Assembly (NCBI GenBank): GCA_026018925.1
Contig: JAKSZU010000004.1
Span: 39,885,233-39,949,232, forward strand
Direction of reading: 5' to 3'
DNA: 64,000 nt
From: Tupaia tana
Taxonomy: Eukaryota > Chordata > Mammalia > Scandentia > Tupaiidae
Made by a program: the position numbers and the translations under genes. Below the pieces are notes generated by a model. The model had not been told where the DNA came from and searched no databases. It saw nothing but the letters and a program-made list of their open reading frames with translations. Of this stretch, positions 9,496 to 20,600 are shown in pieces (within the stretch, counting starts at the first letter, position 1; each line of letters begins with the position of its first letter).

Positions 9496-9920
9496 TTTTT
9501 GGAGAGGTTTTCACTATAGGGTGCGTGCGCTCGCCAGACAGAGAGAGACACAGAGACAGAAAGCGAGAAATCACCCCCCCGGGGGGATGGTCACGCCGCA
9601 ATCCCTTCTCCTCCATTCTCCTCTCGGGATCTTGGGCACGCATGCACACGCACCCGACATGAGTTTTTTTTTTGTTTGTTTGTTTTTGTTTCTTTCTTTC
9701 TTTCTTTATTTATTTTTACATTTTTCCACAAACATTTACTTTACATAGCAAAAAATTTTAGCTCATACTCCATAATTCTTGACAGTTTACAAACAACTTT
9801 CAAGATCTCAAAATACTGACTTTTAAAGATAATGTTTTAAGCCACCGGGTCCGGGACACGAACCGCGGTCGACTACGTAGGAGTCCAGCGACATAGCCAT
9901 TATGCTAACTGCTGGTTCCC
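9458..9920 (-). mobile_element. SINE-A, young, split by a 172-bp insert
   Basis: The antisense SINE is in two pieces. The 3' part (about 9458-9664) has a (TTTA)n tail at 9458-9497, GGAGAGGTTTTCACTATAGG and CpG-rich GGTGCGTGCGCTCGCC, through CCCGACATGAG. The 5' part (9837-9920) runs TTTTAAGCCACCGGGTCCGG, GAACCGCGGTCGACTACG, ... GCTGGTTCCC. The TSD AAGGTAACATGGTTTTA is at about 9443-9459 and 9921-9937. The tRNA head and CpGs are nearly intact, so both this SINE and the insert inside it are relatively recent. Confidence 0.92.
9665..9836 (-). mobile_element. Retrocopy-like insert of non-repeat sequence inside SINE-A
   Basis: On the minus strand about 120 bp of unfamiliar sequence (starting CATTATCTTTAAAAGTCAG) is followed by AAAAATAAATAAAG, with an AATAAA polyadenylation signal, and then an A-rich tail of GAAA and CAAA units. 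It interrupts the SINE at its TTAAAAC motif (sense orientation), a good L1 endonuclease target. This is the signature of a 5'-truncated processed transcript, most likely a 3' UTR fragment. The parent gene is not recognised. TSDs are unclear (ATGAGTTTT at the left, AATGTTTT at the right). Confidence 0.6.
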
Positions 9921-10148
9921 AAGGTAACATGGTTTTAAAACAGGTATCTTACAGAAGTAAATCTACAATCTCACTAGTATAAAACAACATTATCCAGAAC
10001 TTGAAAATCTGTAGAAATTTTCACCTAATCTTACCAGCTACTGTGCTAATTGAATACCTTAAAAACAAACAAAGAACAACAACAACAAAAAAAAACGCAA
10101 CAGTTTGGTCTTCACACTTTTCACACACACAAAAAAATTCACTTTCTG

Positions 10149-10375
10149 TAGTAGTTTATTCATTTATTTCTTCCATGAGTAGGAGAGAGAGAGAGAGAAG
10201 CAGCACCCTCAGCAGGCTCCGGACGCCATGATTCAGCCTCAGCCTTTAGGCCGCTCTGCATCATGACCAAGGCTATGCCTGGTGTACTCAGGGTCCCTGG
10301 ACTGGAACTGGGAACTTTCCCATGTGGCATTGCTCTCAGAGCACTGCATTTCACCACCCTCTGTCTGCCCCCAAA
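10149..10375 (-). mobile_element. SINE-B (second tRNA-like family)
   Basis: On the minus strand the tRNA-like head runs GGGTGGTGAAATGCAGTGCT ... ACATGGGAAAGTTCCCAGTT with a B-box-like TTCCAGTCCAGGG. A GC-rich body follows (GAATCATGGCGTCCGGAGCC), then a (CT)n segment (plus strand AGAGAGAGAGAG at about 10184-10198) and an AATAAATGAATAAA tail. The same layout recurs at 11915-12060, 20380-20600, 26637-26862 and 51938-52147. Confidence 0.7.
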
Positions 10376-10389
10376 TATCAGGTGTTCAA

Positions 10390-11515
10390 TAAAACTAAAA
10401 ATGAAAGGCAAAACAATAAATCTAATCCTACATAACAAAGGAGCAACAACAGTCCAGGAGAACATATTTGACTTAATGAAGATGAAATTTTCTCTTAAAA
10501 CAATAGAAACCCCAAGAGAAGGCAAAAATGACCTATAGAATAAGGTACAAAATTTGCAATGCATGTTCCCCAATAGGATTTACTGCCAAATTGTTGGTTT
10601 CTAGAAATCAATAAGAAAGTCAGACAACCCAGTAGGAAAGTGAGCAAATCCTTGAACAGGCACTTCACATGAGCTGATATATACCCAAATTGACATCATC
10701 AGCGAATGGGATGAAATGAAAACCAAAACTTCAATGAGCTATGTTTTTTAATTTTTTTTTTTTTTTTTTTTTTTAGTTTTGATAAGGGGTAAGTGTACTC
10801 ACTGGAGAAAGAGAGAGAGAAAGAAAGTAAGGAGTCATCCCACTAAGGGGATGGTCATGTCGCAGTCCCTTCTCCTCCATTTTCCTCTCAGGATTTTGGG
10901 CATGCGTGTACATATGTTGGGAGTGTTTTTCAAGCTGCTGGGTCTGGGACTTAAACTGCAGAATAGGCAATGCAAGATCTAGCCACCTTAGCCATCACGT
11001 CATCTAGCTGGCTCCTTCAATGAGCTATTGTTACACAGTCTTCATGTAGCTAAAAAATTTAGCTGATTAACAATAATGCTGGTAAACATGTGGAGTAATA
11101 AGACCTATGACTCTCTGCTGATAGGAATACAGACTGCTACTATCCCTAAGAAAATGACTTGGGAAAAACTATTATATTATATTGAGCATGTATGTGTGTT
11201 ATGACCCAGCAATCCCAGACTTAGGAATGTGAGCCTTCGTGTCCCAGAAGATAGGTATAAGTCCAAAATGTTTACAGCAGCATTATTTGTGATTACCCAA
11301 ACTGGGAAATAACTCAATTATCCATAATCAGATAAATAAATAGACTGTATTTAAACAACTGAGAAATATAGAGCATGAAAAGAAACAAACCTCTGCCACA
11401 TACAAAAGCATGGATTATGTTAAAACATAATGTTGAGTGAAAGAATCCAGAGTTAGAGTTTTAAAATTCTGTTGTTTAATTTGTATAAAATTCAAAATAG
11501 GTCAAACTGAACTTT
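10390..11515 (+). mobile_element. Old L1 fragment, ORF2 3' end and 3' UTR
   Basis: The sequence follows L1 ORF2 near its C-terminus: CACTTCACATGAGCTGATAT, GCTGGTAAACATGTGGAGTA, ATGACCCAGCAATCCCAGAC, then TTTACAGCAGCATTATTTGT, and ATGTTGAGTGAAAGAATCCA. Many stops and frameshifts make it a dead copy. The SINE-A at 10743-11014 interrupts it. Confidence 0.8.
10743..11014 (-). mobile_element. SINE-A inserted into an old L1
   Basis: A poly-T tail at about 10750-10774 is followed by the antisense body (GGGGTAAGTGTACTCACTGG ... CAGTCCCTTCTCCTCC ... GGGCATGCGTGTACATATG) and the head end CATCTAGCTGGCTCC. The TSD CTTCAATGAGCTAT is at 10729-10742 and 11015-11028 (14 bp, perfect). Confidence 0.92.
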
Positions 11516-11619
11516 GATTAAAAAAGAAGAAAATAGCTAACTTTTGGAAAGAGATATTTAATACATTGGAAGGATCGTGAGGGGGTGCTGTTTATTATTA
11601 TTATTATTTTAGTTCTTAA

Positions 11620-11912
11620 GGGGCCAGCAGATGGCATAGCAATTACGTTGCTGAATTCCCATATATAAAACTGCGGTTCAAATCCTGGACCTGGTGACTT
11701 GAAACTCATGCTGGGCATGTGTGCGTGCATGCCCAAGATCCCTAAAGGAGAATGGAGGAGAAGGGATTGTGGGATAGCCATCCCCCCACCACCCCAGGGA
11801 CTGATTTCTCACTTTCCCTTTCACTGTTCTGTCTCTCTGGTGAGCACAAGTGCCTTATGGCAAATGCCTCTAAAGAAAAAAAGTATATATATTTATATAT
11901 AGATATATATGT
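11620..11912 (+). mobile_element. SINE-A with TA-rich tail
   Basis: The head GGGGCCAGCAGATGGCATAG and GGTTCAAATCCTGGACCTGG, a conserved middle (GTGTGCGTGCATGCCCAAG) and the end GCCTTATGGCAAATGCCTC are present. The A-tail has become an AT repeat at about 11883-11912. A TTA repeat precedes it at about 11591-11607. Confidence 0.88.
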
Positions 11913-11914
11913 TC

Positions 11915-12060
11915 ATTTATCTATTTCTTAGAAAGAGAGACAGAAAAACCTTAAATGGGATCCTCAAGCCATGATTTCCCCATACCCCCAGTCAGCCAGG
12001 ATCATTTCCTGAGCTATCCACTTGGGACTTTGTACCTTCCTATAGCTGTACTAAACCTCA
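11915..12060 (-). mobile_element. SINE-B, diverged
   Basis: The plus strand has TTCATTTATCTATTTCTTAG, a purine-rich AGAAAGAGAGACAGAAAAAC, then CCATGATTTCCCCATACCCC and CAGTCAGCCAGGATCATTTC. These parallel the SINE-B at 20380-20600 (AGCCAGCCAGGATCATGAAA). The head is poorly preserved. Confidence 0.5.
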
Positions 12061-12064
12061 ATTT

Positions 12065-12808
12065 TAAAAGTTGACATTAAATTCTAGGTGTAATCAGATA
12101 ATATTTGAGGTATAGTTTTTCTAACCCAATTGTGAGCTTCCTGAGGATCACAACTAATGCTGTATATAAGATTAATTACGGCCATAACCTGCAATTGAAT
12201 GAGAATCTCCAGGAATAGGACCCAGAAGTTTGTTTCTGTGTTTGTTTGCATTGTTTTGCTTTGTTTTTCAATATCTCTAGGTATTTTTTGGAAGCCAAGA
12301 TTGAGAGCCATTTCACTAGGGCCTGTAAGTTTTCCTCTGTCGCACTTAAATACACAAAGCAATTTTTCCATTTGATGCTCTCTAGTTACATTTGTATTTA
12401 TTAAGATACAAATCTTTATAAAATGAAAACATAACATTTTCTTTCTCTTTCCTTAAGTATTTCTACAAGTACAATTTTCTAAATAAAAGAAGATTGATCA
12501 TTGGAAGAAGTTAAATTACTTGTGTTTAAAAGGCTTTTTTCATAAATGATCATATATTAAGCTTAGGTTTCTGTCATATTATATTTAGTAAATTGAATTT
12601 TGTTATCTCCATGCAGATTTCACAGGGATTCTCAAGCATTACTTAAAACTGGAAGAACTCAGAATACAACAGTTCTGGGAATATTTTAACTGTTATTATC
12701 TCCTTGATAGTATATCTAAATAGAAAAGAAGAATAAAACCTGATTTCTGTAGGCCTTAAGGGGCAGACATTGGGGTAAATAAGATTATCTGAGATTACTT
12801 AACATAAC
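12065..12808. other. No gene recognised
   Basis: A 117-codon reverse frame at 12084-12437 is the longest here. Its predicted sequence is low-similarity, with no domain or signal I know, in AT-rich DNA. I regard it as chance. No repeat family could be assigned. Confidence 0.4.
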
Positions 12809-13700
12809 TACTGTTATGGTAGGCAGAACAGAATTCTTTTCTTTTTTTTTTTTTTTTGGAGAGGTTTTTGCTATAGGGCGCGTGCACTCGCCAGACAGAG
12901 AGTGACAGAGATAGAAAGCGAGAAATCACCCCCCAGAGGGGATGGCCACGCCGCAATCCCTTCTCCTCCTTTCTCCTCTCGGGATCTTGGGCACGCACGC
13001 ACACATGCATGGTGTGAGTTTAAACCACCTGGTCTAGGACTTGAACCACGGTCGACTACGTGGGAGTCCAGTGACATAGCCATTACGCTAACTGCTGGTC
13101 CCGGTAGGCAGAATTCTAAGATATTCTTTAAGATTTCCCACCCTACCGATGTCCATGCTATGTTTAGCCCTAGTGACAAAGATAGATTTTATTCCTGTGA
13201 TTCAGTTATGGTATATGGCAAGGTTGATTTTAAAAAAGGGAGGTCATTCAGGTGGACTTGACATGATCACTTGAACGCCTTAGAAGTAGAGAGCTGTATC
13301 CAGCTTGTGGCAGATGTTGTCAGAGAGATGCACTCTGGCTAACCAGGGAAAAAGCAAACAACCTTCATGCCACCATGGGGAGCGGTTGTCAGTGGAAAGC
13401 AGTAACCTTGAGGACTTAAGGGTGACCTCCAGCAAATAGCCACCAAAAATAGAGTGCTCTCAGCCCTACAATTACTGGAACAAACTTCTTCCAACAACCA
13501 GTGAGTTTGGAGGGAACCTTAAGTCACCGATGAGAACTGTAGCCCCAGCACTCACCTTGATATCAGCCTGAGCAGGGAACCTCCTTGCACCCTGTTTGGA
13601 CTTCTGACCTAATAAATGTGAGTTAAGAAGTGGGTATTGTCTAAGTTGCTAAATTGTGGCAATTTGTCACATTATAATATACAACTTATACAGACTTTGG
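12809..13700 (+). mobile_element. MLT1-type MaLR solo LTR, split by SINE-A
   Basis: The left piece (12809-12837) ends in GGTAGGCAGAACAGAATTCT and the right piece starts at 13103. The 3' half is diagnostic: CACCTTGATATCAGCCTGAG, GTTTGGACTTCTGACCTAAT, AATAAATGTGAGTT, then AAGTTGCTAAATTGTGGCAA and TTTGTCACATTATAATATAC, matching the MLT1 pattern of 'ttggacttctgacct ... aataaatttgtgttgttttaagccactaagtttgtggtaatttgttaca'. Solo, no internal region. Confidence 0.8.
12838..13102 (-). mobile_element. SINE-A, young, inside MLT1-type LTR
   Basis: After a poly-T run (to about 12857) comes GGAGAGGTTTTTGCTATAGG, GCGCGTGCACTCGCC, ... GGTCGACTACGTGGGAGTCC, ... GCTGGTCCC. The flanks share GGTAGGCAGAA..ATTCT (12818-12837; 13103-13117) apart from a 5-bp CAGAA copy-number difference on the left. 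CpGs are well kept. Confidence 0.93.
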
Positions 13701-14584
13701 TGGGCAGCAGAGGGATCTAACTCTAGCATTTAAGGTCCAACTCTGGCAGTAAAAATAGGAAATATCTTTACAATTGAACAGTGAGAAGAAGCTAGATGTT
13801 TGAGAACACTGAGGTGTGTACTAGAAAAAGTGCCTAAATGCCTTAATAGACCGTTAGCAGAAATATGGATGCTGAAAATGTTGCTGACCGTGGTTCAGAA
13901 GGAAAGGAAAGATGTATTATTGGAAATTGGAGCAAGGAATGAATCCTTATGAAATTGAGGCAGAAATTGTACCTTACAATTATATGGCAAACAGAATTCA
14001 TGAAAGTTATTAACCTGAATATATAGCTAAGGAAATTTTTAAGCAAAGATTTGAAGGCTTTGCCTGGTTTCTTCTTTCTTCTTATAGTAAAGTGTAGAGG
14101 AGAGAGAGAGCGTATGAGGGAAGAACTATTAAACTAAGAGATTTTCTGTCTGGGGGCATATTCCAAAGAAAAGGCTGAGGATGTGACTTTGAGCCCTTTG
14201 CCGAAACCTCAAAAGATCAAAAGGTCAGAGTATTCATTCCAAGAGATTAAGGACGTCTCTTACCAATCCTCTCAATCAAAACAGAGACATCCCTGGAAGC
14301 TTGAGATTGTTGTCCTACCTTGATAGGAGGCCAGGATAGAAAAGTCATTATTTCAAAAAAAAAAAAAAAAATCTGTGGATGTGGCTTTTGTCTGGTGGAT
14401 TCTATCCCGCATGAAATCCATGCAAGGTTAACCAGATTCCTGAGAAAATTAGATCAACAGAAACACTTTCAGCTTGGAGGACAAGAAACAGAACGAGTGT
14501 GAAATTAAAAGGCTATTCAACCCTCGAAATTCTGTGGGCGGCCTGACAAAAACATTCAGCTGCAAACACTTGCTACTTTTCATT

Positions 14585-14634
<50 letters not shown>

Positions 14635-16270
14635 TAAATCAGAAGGCAAACCCAAATTGAGAGGATATAATCAAGTATCCTTTACCCAAAGGTAGAATTG
14701 AAAGTCATGGAGGGGACTGCTCCCAGGTCATGAAACCTCATCAAGGAACTTTGATGGATTTTCTGCAGCTGGATTTCAAACCGATGACTGTTTCACTTTA
14801 ATCTTCCACTTCTTTATCTTTTTTAAAACAGGAATGCCTATCACTATTATCCTATACCTATCCCATGATTGTATGTTGGGAATACTGTGCAAAGAGAACT
14901 TGCTTCTTTAGTTTCAAAAGTCTAAAGAGGGAAAGAAACTGTGCCGTGTGTTTCAGTCAATGGATTACTCATCAGCACCTGATTTAAATACGTTATATTA
15001 GGATATTTGGGAATTTGAAGGCTGAAATAACATGAGACCCTCAGTCACCTTGGAAGGTGGAAGGGAAGAGTGAACTAAAAGTGTCCAACACCTTACAGAT
15101 GGACTTAAAAGTGGGTATTCAACAGGCAACAGGAAATCACAAAGAACTTATGAAGTTTTAAAAGTGACAAAGTTCGAGGAATGCTTACAGGAAAAGCTTC
15201 TGCCTCTGTAATACAAAATCCAGTTTTTTTATTTGTGTAGAACATGAGTCATCCTTACAAAATTGAAAAAAAAACTTTAAAAGATTACTATAAAATGGAC
15301 TTGGCTTTAGTTGCTTGTCGGGGATGACTCTACAGATTAAAAAATTCCATGAAGATGGATATAAAGATCCTTCTTAATAAATCATTTTGAAATTTTCACT
15401 TTATTTGGAAATATTTATTCAAACACTTTGATATTTTAGAAATTATAAGCTTTTCTTCATTTATGTCAAGAGTGGATGTATAAATGGTCTATGTTTGTAT
15501 TTATTTATGCCTTGTACATTTAAGCCGAGTGTCTCATCAGTTGTGCATATGACAACATGTTAAAGTACAAATTAGCAAAATCCTTTTTCCTCAAATTACC
15601 TCTTATTTTAACTGCAATGGATGTCATTTCTCCCAGAGCTTTACTGTTTCATACATTTGACAATAACGAGACCATTTTTCCTTTGTTTAACAAATTCCAC
15701 AGTTGTGTTCTTTCTAATCTCAAAATCTTGTCACGGTCTCTTTAGCAAATGATGATTTCCTGCCCTGTGGCTGATGACAGTATATCCTGGATTTACAATG
15801 TGCATGAATCTCCTAGGCTGTCTTTTGAATGTGGAGTTTTTTTAATTTTAGCACAAGTGCTCAACCATAGACATGTCAATTAATTAGGTATAAATTTTAA
15901 GAACAGAATTTTGACAAAAATTTAAGATAGGCCTGAGACATCTAGAAACTGTATCATAAGAGGAATGACTGGAGAAATGAGGAACATTTAATCAGTGGAA
16001 GTTGAAGCATATTTAGTGTCCAACGAAGGGACTAATAGCAATAGAAGAAAATTAAGTATGATCACTCTTTGAAAGATGTATCTAAGACTTTCACCATTTT
16101 TGACAAACTAGTTTCTTCTAAATGATTTGCAAACATTTTCCAGGAGAACTAATTAGTAACCTTTCAGATCTCCATTGGACATCACAAACTACACTGTAAG
16201 CGTAAGCTACATTGCGTATAGTGGACTGCATGGCCTAAGCTTGCTTTCAACTCAGAGTCAAAAATTGCTA
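13701..16270. other. No gene recognised; long unannotated stretch
   Basis: Apart from the simple repeat at 14588-14632 and an A-run at 14355-14371, nothing could be assigned. Short frames on both strands around 14449-14695 come from the GA/CT microsatellite. The sequence may contain ancient repeats too decayed to see, or genuinely unique DNA. Confidence 0.45.
14588..14632. repeat. (GA)n microsatellite
   Basis: About 22 GA units with one AAAG interruption, flanked on the left by CATTAAAAAGAG. It could be the remnant of a SINE-B (CT)n segment, but no SINE body is visible next to it. Confidence 0.9.
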
Positions 16271-16271
16271 T

Positions 16272-16520
16272 TATTTTTTGTTTTCCTTTTCATTTTACTT
16301 CAGGGCACAAGTGATCACTGAAGACAGAGGAAGAGTGAAAGTGAGTAAGCACCTACCCAGGGGGAATAACCACACTGCAATTCATTCTTCTCCATTCCCC
16401 TCTTGTGATTTTGGGCATGCACACACATGTGTTTTTCAAGCCACCAGGTCTGGGACTGAAACTGCACAGTAGGCCATGTGAGATATAGTTACCTTAACCA
16501 CCAGGCCACTGGCTGGCTTC
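16272..16520 (-). mobile_element. SINE-A, older copy
   Basis: The antisense body has GGGCACAAGTGATCACTGAA, CACTGCAATTCATTCTTCTC, GATTTTGGGCATGCACACAC, the B-box region GGGACTGAAACTGCACAGTA, and the head end TTAACCACCAGGCCACTGGC. CpGs are mostly gone and no TSD was found. Confidence 0.82.
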
Positions 16521-16689
16521 TAGGATTGTCTTTTACAGAGTTTCTGTTGCAAAGAAGTCCAGCTCAGCTTGTGAGAGAAAGAGAGAGAGAGAAATGAAGA
16601 AAGTTGATCTATATTATTTTTAGAATAGAAAGTTTGCCCAAGAGAATTCAAAGCAAAAATAAAAGCATTCTATTCCAAAAAGATCTACA

Positions 16690-16815
16690 GAAACTCTAGA
16701 ATTCATCTGATCTGAATTCCTAATTTTACTAATGAGGAAGCTGAAGCCCAGAGAGTTTATGTGATTTGTCTAAGATTCCAGCAAGGTTACAACCCCAAAA
16801 AGTCAACTCCAAACT
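16690..16815 (+). mobile_element. MIR fragment
   Basis: TTTTACTAATGAGGAAGCTG at about 16722-16741, then AAGCCCAGAGAGTTTATGTG, ATTTGTCTAAGATTCCAGCA and the tail ACAACCCCAAA is the familiar MIR 'ttttacagatgaggaaactgaggc...gaggttaagtaacttgcccaaggtcacacagc' block in sense orientation. Confidence 0.75.
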
Positions 16816-18935
16816 GCTGGTAGATTGCAGCTCTTTGTACTTGCCTGGGCTGTGTTAGAATTATAACTCTGTTAGTATTTATTCCCTATTGTATTGCCCT
16901 TTAAAAACAGTGTATCCTTCCTCCATTTCCCTGTGTCATCCTACACAATAAATTGACAAAATTAAATTTTATTTCCCTTTCCTATTCCTTTCTATAACCT
17001 CCCACTTCCTATTGAATGCTTAAGAGCCCCACATACCTCTTCAGTGAAATAACAATGGGCAGATAGAAGCCTGACCTAAAGTAGAGCGGATCTTAGATCG
17101 TGCTTAACCTTCTGAAGCTCTCATCCTATTAATTAGATGAGAATTCTACTTGCTCGCTCTAGAATACAGAAGACATCGATAAACTATTATACCAAACTTT
17201 CTTGAAAAACAACGTTTCTCAATTTCCAGGCTTTTTTAACATTATATACTCACACCAAAAATAATAATTGGTAAGAAGCTAATGGTTATCTAGTGGGGCT
17301 CAAGTTTTCTTTCTCTAAGGATTACTGAGTTAAACATTGACTATGAAACCCATTCAAAATTATCTATCTCTAGCTCATCAGAAAAAGATGTGTTTCAGCT
17401 GCCAATGCACATGATAGCTAACCCTGCCAACCACCAGTAATCCAAAGTTAATACATTCTTGTTTAAGTATGTGTACCATGTATTATGTAGAATATTCCTT
17501 TCATTCAAAGATCCTTTTATCTGGGGCATTTAAATATGGAGGATAAGTCATTCTATTCTTCTGATTCTTTTTCATTTTAAAATTTCATTTCCCTTCCACC
17601 AAAATACATTTTATATTCTAAGTAGGTAAGTTTATTAAGTAAACATACATTTTTCCCTACTCCTTTCTGCTACACACTGAATACTTCTAAAAAAATATCA
17701 GGCTTTTATATCAGGGCTCTAAGTTAAATATCAAAATAGGTTGTTTTTTTGTTTTGTTTTGTTTTGGTTTTTGCTTTTGTTTTTCAACAGATGTGTTTTG
17801 AATAGGACTGATGGGGAGATAGAATGCCAATGCCATTCTTCAATAACCTATAAATTCTGTTTATTTTCAAATATGAACACTTACGAGAAGTTATAATTGC
17901 ATCCATATATAATTGGAAACTCAGGGTATAATAACATCTCTGTCAAACAAGTTAAGTCAAGGGCTCCAGAAGGCATACATAGTAGTGTTCTGCAAACCCA
18001 GAAAGAAAAAAAAAAGTTTTGCTAAAGTATATTTATTAAGGTTTATTGCTAACTTATTTTACTATTCAGGGCATTTCTGATCATAAAAGGCAAATAAGAG
18101 ACACTTTGGTCAAATAACTATCAGTGATAATACCAAGCTAAAAATGGCAAAGTGACATTGTCAAAGATAAAATGACTTGTTCAGAATGGCAACTCATTAT
18201 GTAAAAGTAAAAGTCAATTTATTTTACTGTATATAATTATTGCTACTTACTACAAACTAATAGATTTGGGTTCCAATAAAATTTTAAAAGCTCTCCTTTT
18301 TAAGAAAATGACAAAAAATAAGATTTTGTATCTCTAAGTCTCTATTCTCATCCTTTTCTCTCATTCTTCTGCCTACATGGTCTGTATTCTGATTCACAAG
18401 ACATTCTTGTTTAAATTCACTTGTATTGGAAAGTTGATATCTTGTATTTGGCTATAATTTCCAAATATTAAAAGGATGTCATCTTTATTTTAAAGGTTCA
18501 GTTGAACACCAAGTCCTTATCAATAGGATGTGGGAAGTATTGGGAAAGCCACAAGTTGGAGAAAGAAGTAGAGTGTTGTGTGTTATATTCACGGACTTAA
18601 TTTATTTTAAATTAATACCTGAAAGTGAAAATCCATATTCTAGAGAAAGAAGGGATTATATAGCACTTGAGTCCTGCCATGTTAAGAGTGGCATAACACA
18701 ATAAAGTCTAGATTATCATTATCTCTTCTAGCAACCATTGACACATGCTTGTTCCTGTCTGACCTGTGGTCATTGATTCACCAAGACTTCTGCTCATCTT
18801 CCTTTCCAATTTCAGGACCCCAATCCCCACGCCACAACTACACTATGCTCCATGTACAAAAGTACATCGTGCAAATTTGAAACCCATCAGGCTATGGATG
18901 ACTTATGCATCTCCACTTTGGAAGTCATGGTCTTA
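16816..18935. other. No gene recognised; AT-rich
   Basis: About 2 kb without a repeat I can name. A T/G-rich low-complexity tract lies at 17742-17783. Confidence 0.45.
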
Positions 18936-19016
18936 TTGGGTCATAGAAAAGTCATGATGTATTTTTTTCTGTTTTTCTATGGAAAAAAATGCATCATGAC
19001 TTTTCTGATGACTCAA
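18936..19016. mobile_element. Mariner-type MITE, 81 bp, with TA target duplication
   Basis: The terminal inverted repeats are TTGGGTCATAGAAAAGTC.. at the left and ..GACTTTTCTGATGACTCAA at the right, about 24-25 bp each, extending to CATGATG/CATCATG and separated by about 32 bp of T/A-rich sequence. TA dinucleotides flank it at 18934-18935 and 19017-19018. TA duplication and palindromic termini are the Tc1/mariner hallmark. With no room for a transposase it is non-autonomous. A second copy at 24467-24542 confirms a family. Confidence 0.85.
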
Positions 19017-19018
19017 TA

Positions 19019-20379
19019 GTTTTTTCTCTTTGCTTTTGTCCTACAAACATGGTTGGCATATGGTTACTCTAAGTTCTACCCTGTGGACAAGCTTACGAGT
19101 CCTCTCTCTTCTGGAATCCTCAAGCACATACAGAATATTCTCCTATTCTCTCCCTCAGTAACTCTATATGCAGTTGGACAGGGCCAAATTCACTTTGAGA
19201 AAATGCCATAAAAGTTTTTTTGTTTTTCTTACATTTTTTTTTTGTTTTTCTTACATTTCTTTCCAGAGAAACTCCACCAAGTCTGATTGAGAGAGATGAA
19301 ATGGGTAGCCTGCTTCCTCATCTCTTCATTCAGTTATTATTTGTGATATTTTATATCTGAGTTCTAGAGGGTTTAAACTTTAGAAAACCAAGGACTAGAT
19401 TTTTGTAATTCTACTTTACTTTTTAAATTTTCTTTTTATGCTATATTGTCCTTCTAAAGGGGGAAGGGCAAAGAATACAAAAAAAATTAAAAAAAATAAA
19501 ATAAAATAACCTCTTTGGTAGTTTCCAAACTAATCCTGGTGCTTGCTTTCCTTTAGAGTGCTTTGCACACATCCTGCTGTGCCTTCCAACACTGTTTTGT
19601 GTTTGTGTATTTCTTTGCTAGTTGCCTCTGTCTTCTATACAAACTGCAGCAACGGGAGGGAACTTTACTTTTCCTACTAGAGAGTTGATTTTTAATTTTC
19701 TGTTTATGACATTAGTGGCTCCCCCATTGGGAAGAAATATGGATGCCATGACACATACTGAGCTGTGTTATTAAACATTCCCCACTCTGCCACACCTCCA
19801 TTCTACTGGCTTCAGTAGCCCAGCAGAATAATCCTGTAATAAAACTATGCTCACTATTTTATGAGCTTCAGCAACATGATAAACTCTGAACTGCTATTGA
19901 TATAATTAATGCCAAGCAATCAGTACAGATCAAAGAATGAGCTAGTTTAGTAGGATGAGATTTAATTTGAGCTGCTGTTGTTAAAAAAAGGGTCATATAT
20001 AGTGGTTCAATATCAAAAGCAATACAGTAATTCACTCTTCTACTGCACAGTGCAGAAGTCCACACTACTTTGCAACAGAGTAACATATTTAATGCATAAT
20101 TGATACCACCTCAATCTTGACCTGACACATAGTAGTTAGAATTTCTGCAAAATCAACATATAACAGGGAGATTATAGATTCTATGCCTCTGATGCATAAA
20201 TCTTAAAAAGAATTCATCCCTAGTAACTAATTAAGCTGCAGGACTCATCTTCTGAAATGATTCTTCCTGGACCTTAACAAAAAGTTTTTGTCTAATTAGA
20301 ACAAAAAGTGTTAAAAGAAAATCAACAAGTATATAATTAAATTAAAAACATATGACAAACATCATATAAGGAATAATTT
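19019..20379. other. No gene recognised
   Basis: It contains a roughly 20-bp tandem duplication (TTTTGTTTTTCTTACATTT repeated at about 19220-19259) and an A/T-rich tract at 19480-19509. No exon or named repeat could be supported. Confidence 0.45.
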
Positions 20380-20600
20380 TTTTAAGTTTATTTATTTTTT
20401 AATCAAAAGAAGAGAAAGAGAGACAGGCACTCTCAATAGGGCTGACCCGACACCGTCAGACACTAGCCAGCCAGGATCATGAAACTCCCACACGCCCAGT
20501 GTATACAGGGATACCCTGGGACGCAAACCTGGCGTCTCTCCCTATGGTTTCAGTATCATAGAACATTGCAGCTGCTGCTGTACCACTGTGGCTAGCCAGG
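20380..20600 (-). mobile_element. SINE-B, relatively well preserved
   Basis: On the minus strand: GGCTAGCCACAGTGGTACAG, a B-box-like GGTTTGCGTCCCAGGG, a GC-rich body with CpGs (GTCTGACGGTGTCGGGTCAG), a CT-rich run and a T/A tail (plus strand TTTATTTATTTTTTAA). Retained CpGs make this the youngest-looking SINE-B here. Confidence 0.75.

Noticed and set aside
10160-10573. 137-codon reverse frame
   Set aside because: It spans a SINE-B and old L1 sequence. No known protein motif, and its composition follows the repeats.
12084-12437. 117-codon reverse frame in non-repeat DNA
   Set aside because: Considered as a possible exon, but there is no recognisable domain, no convincing splice sites and AT-rich codon use. 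Kept only as unassigned sequence.
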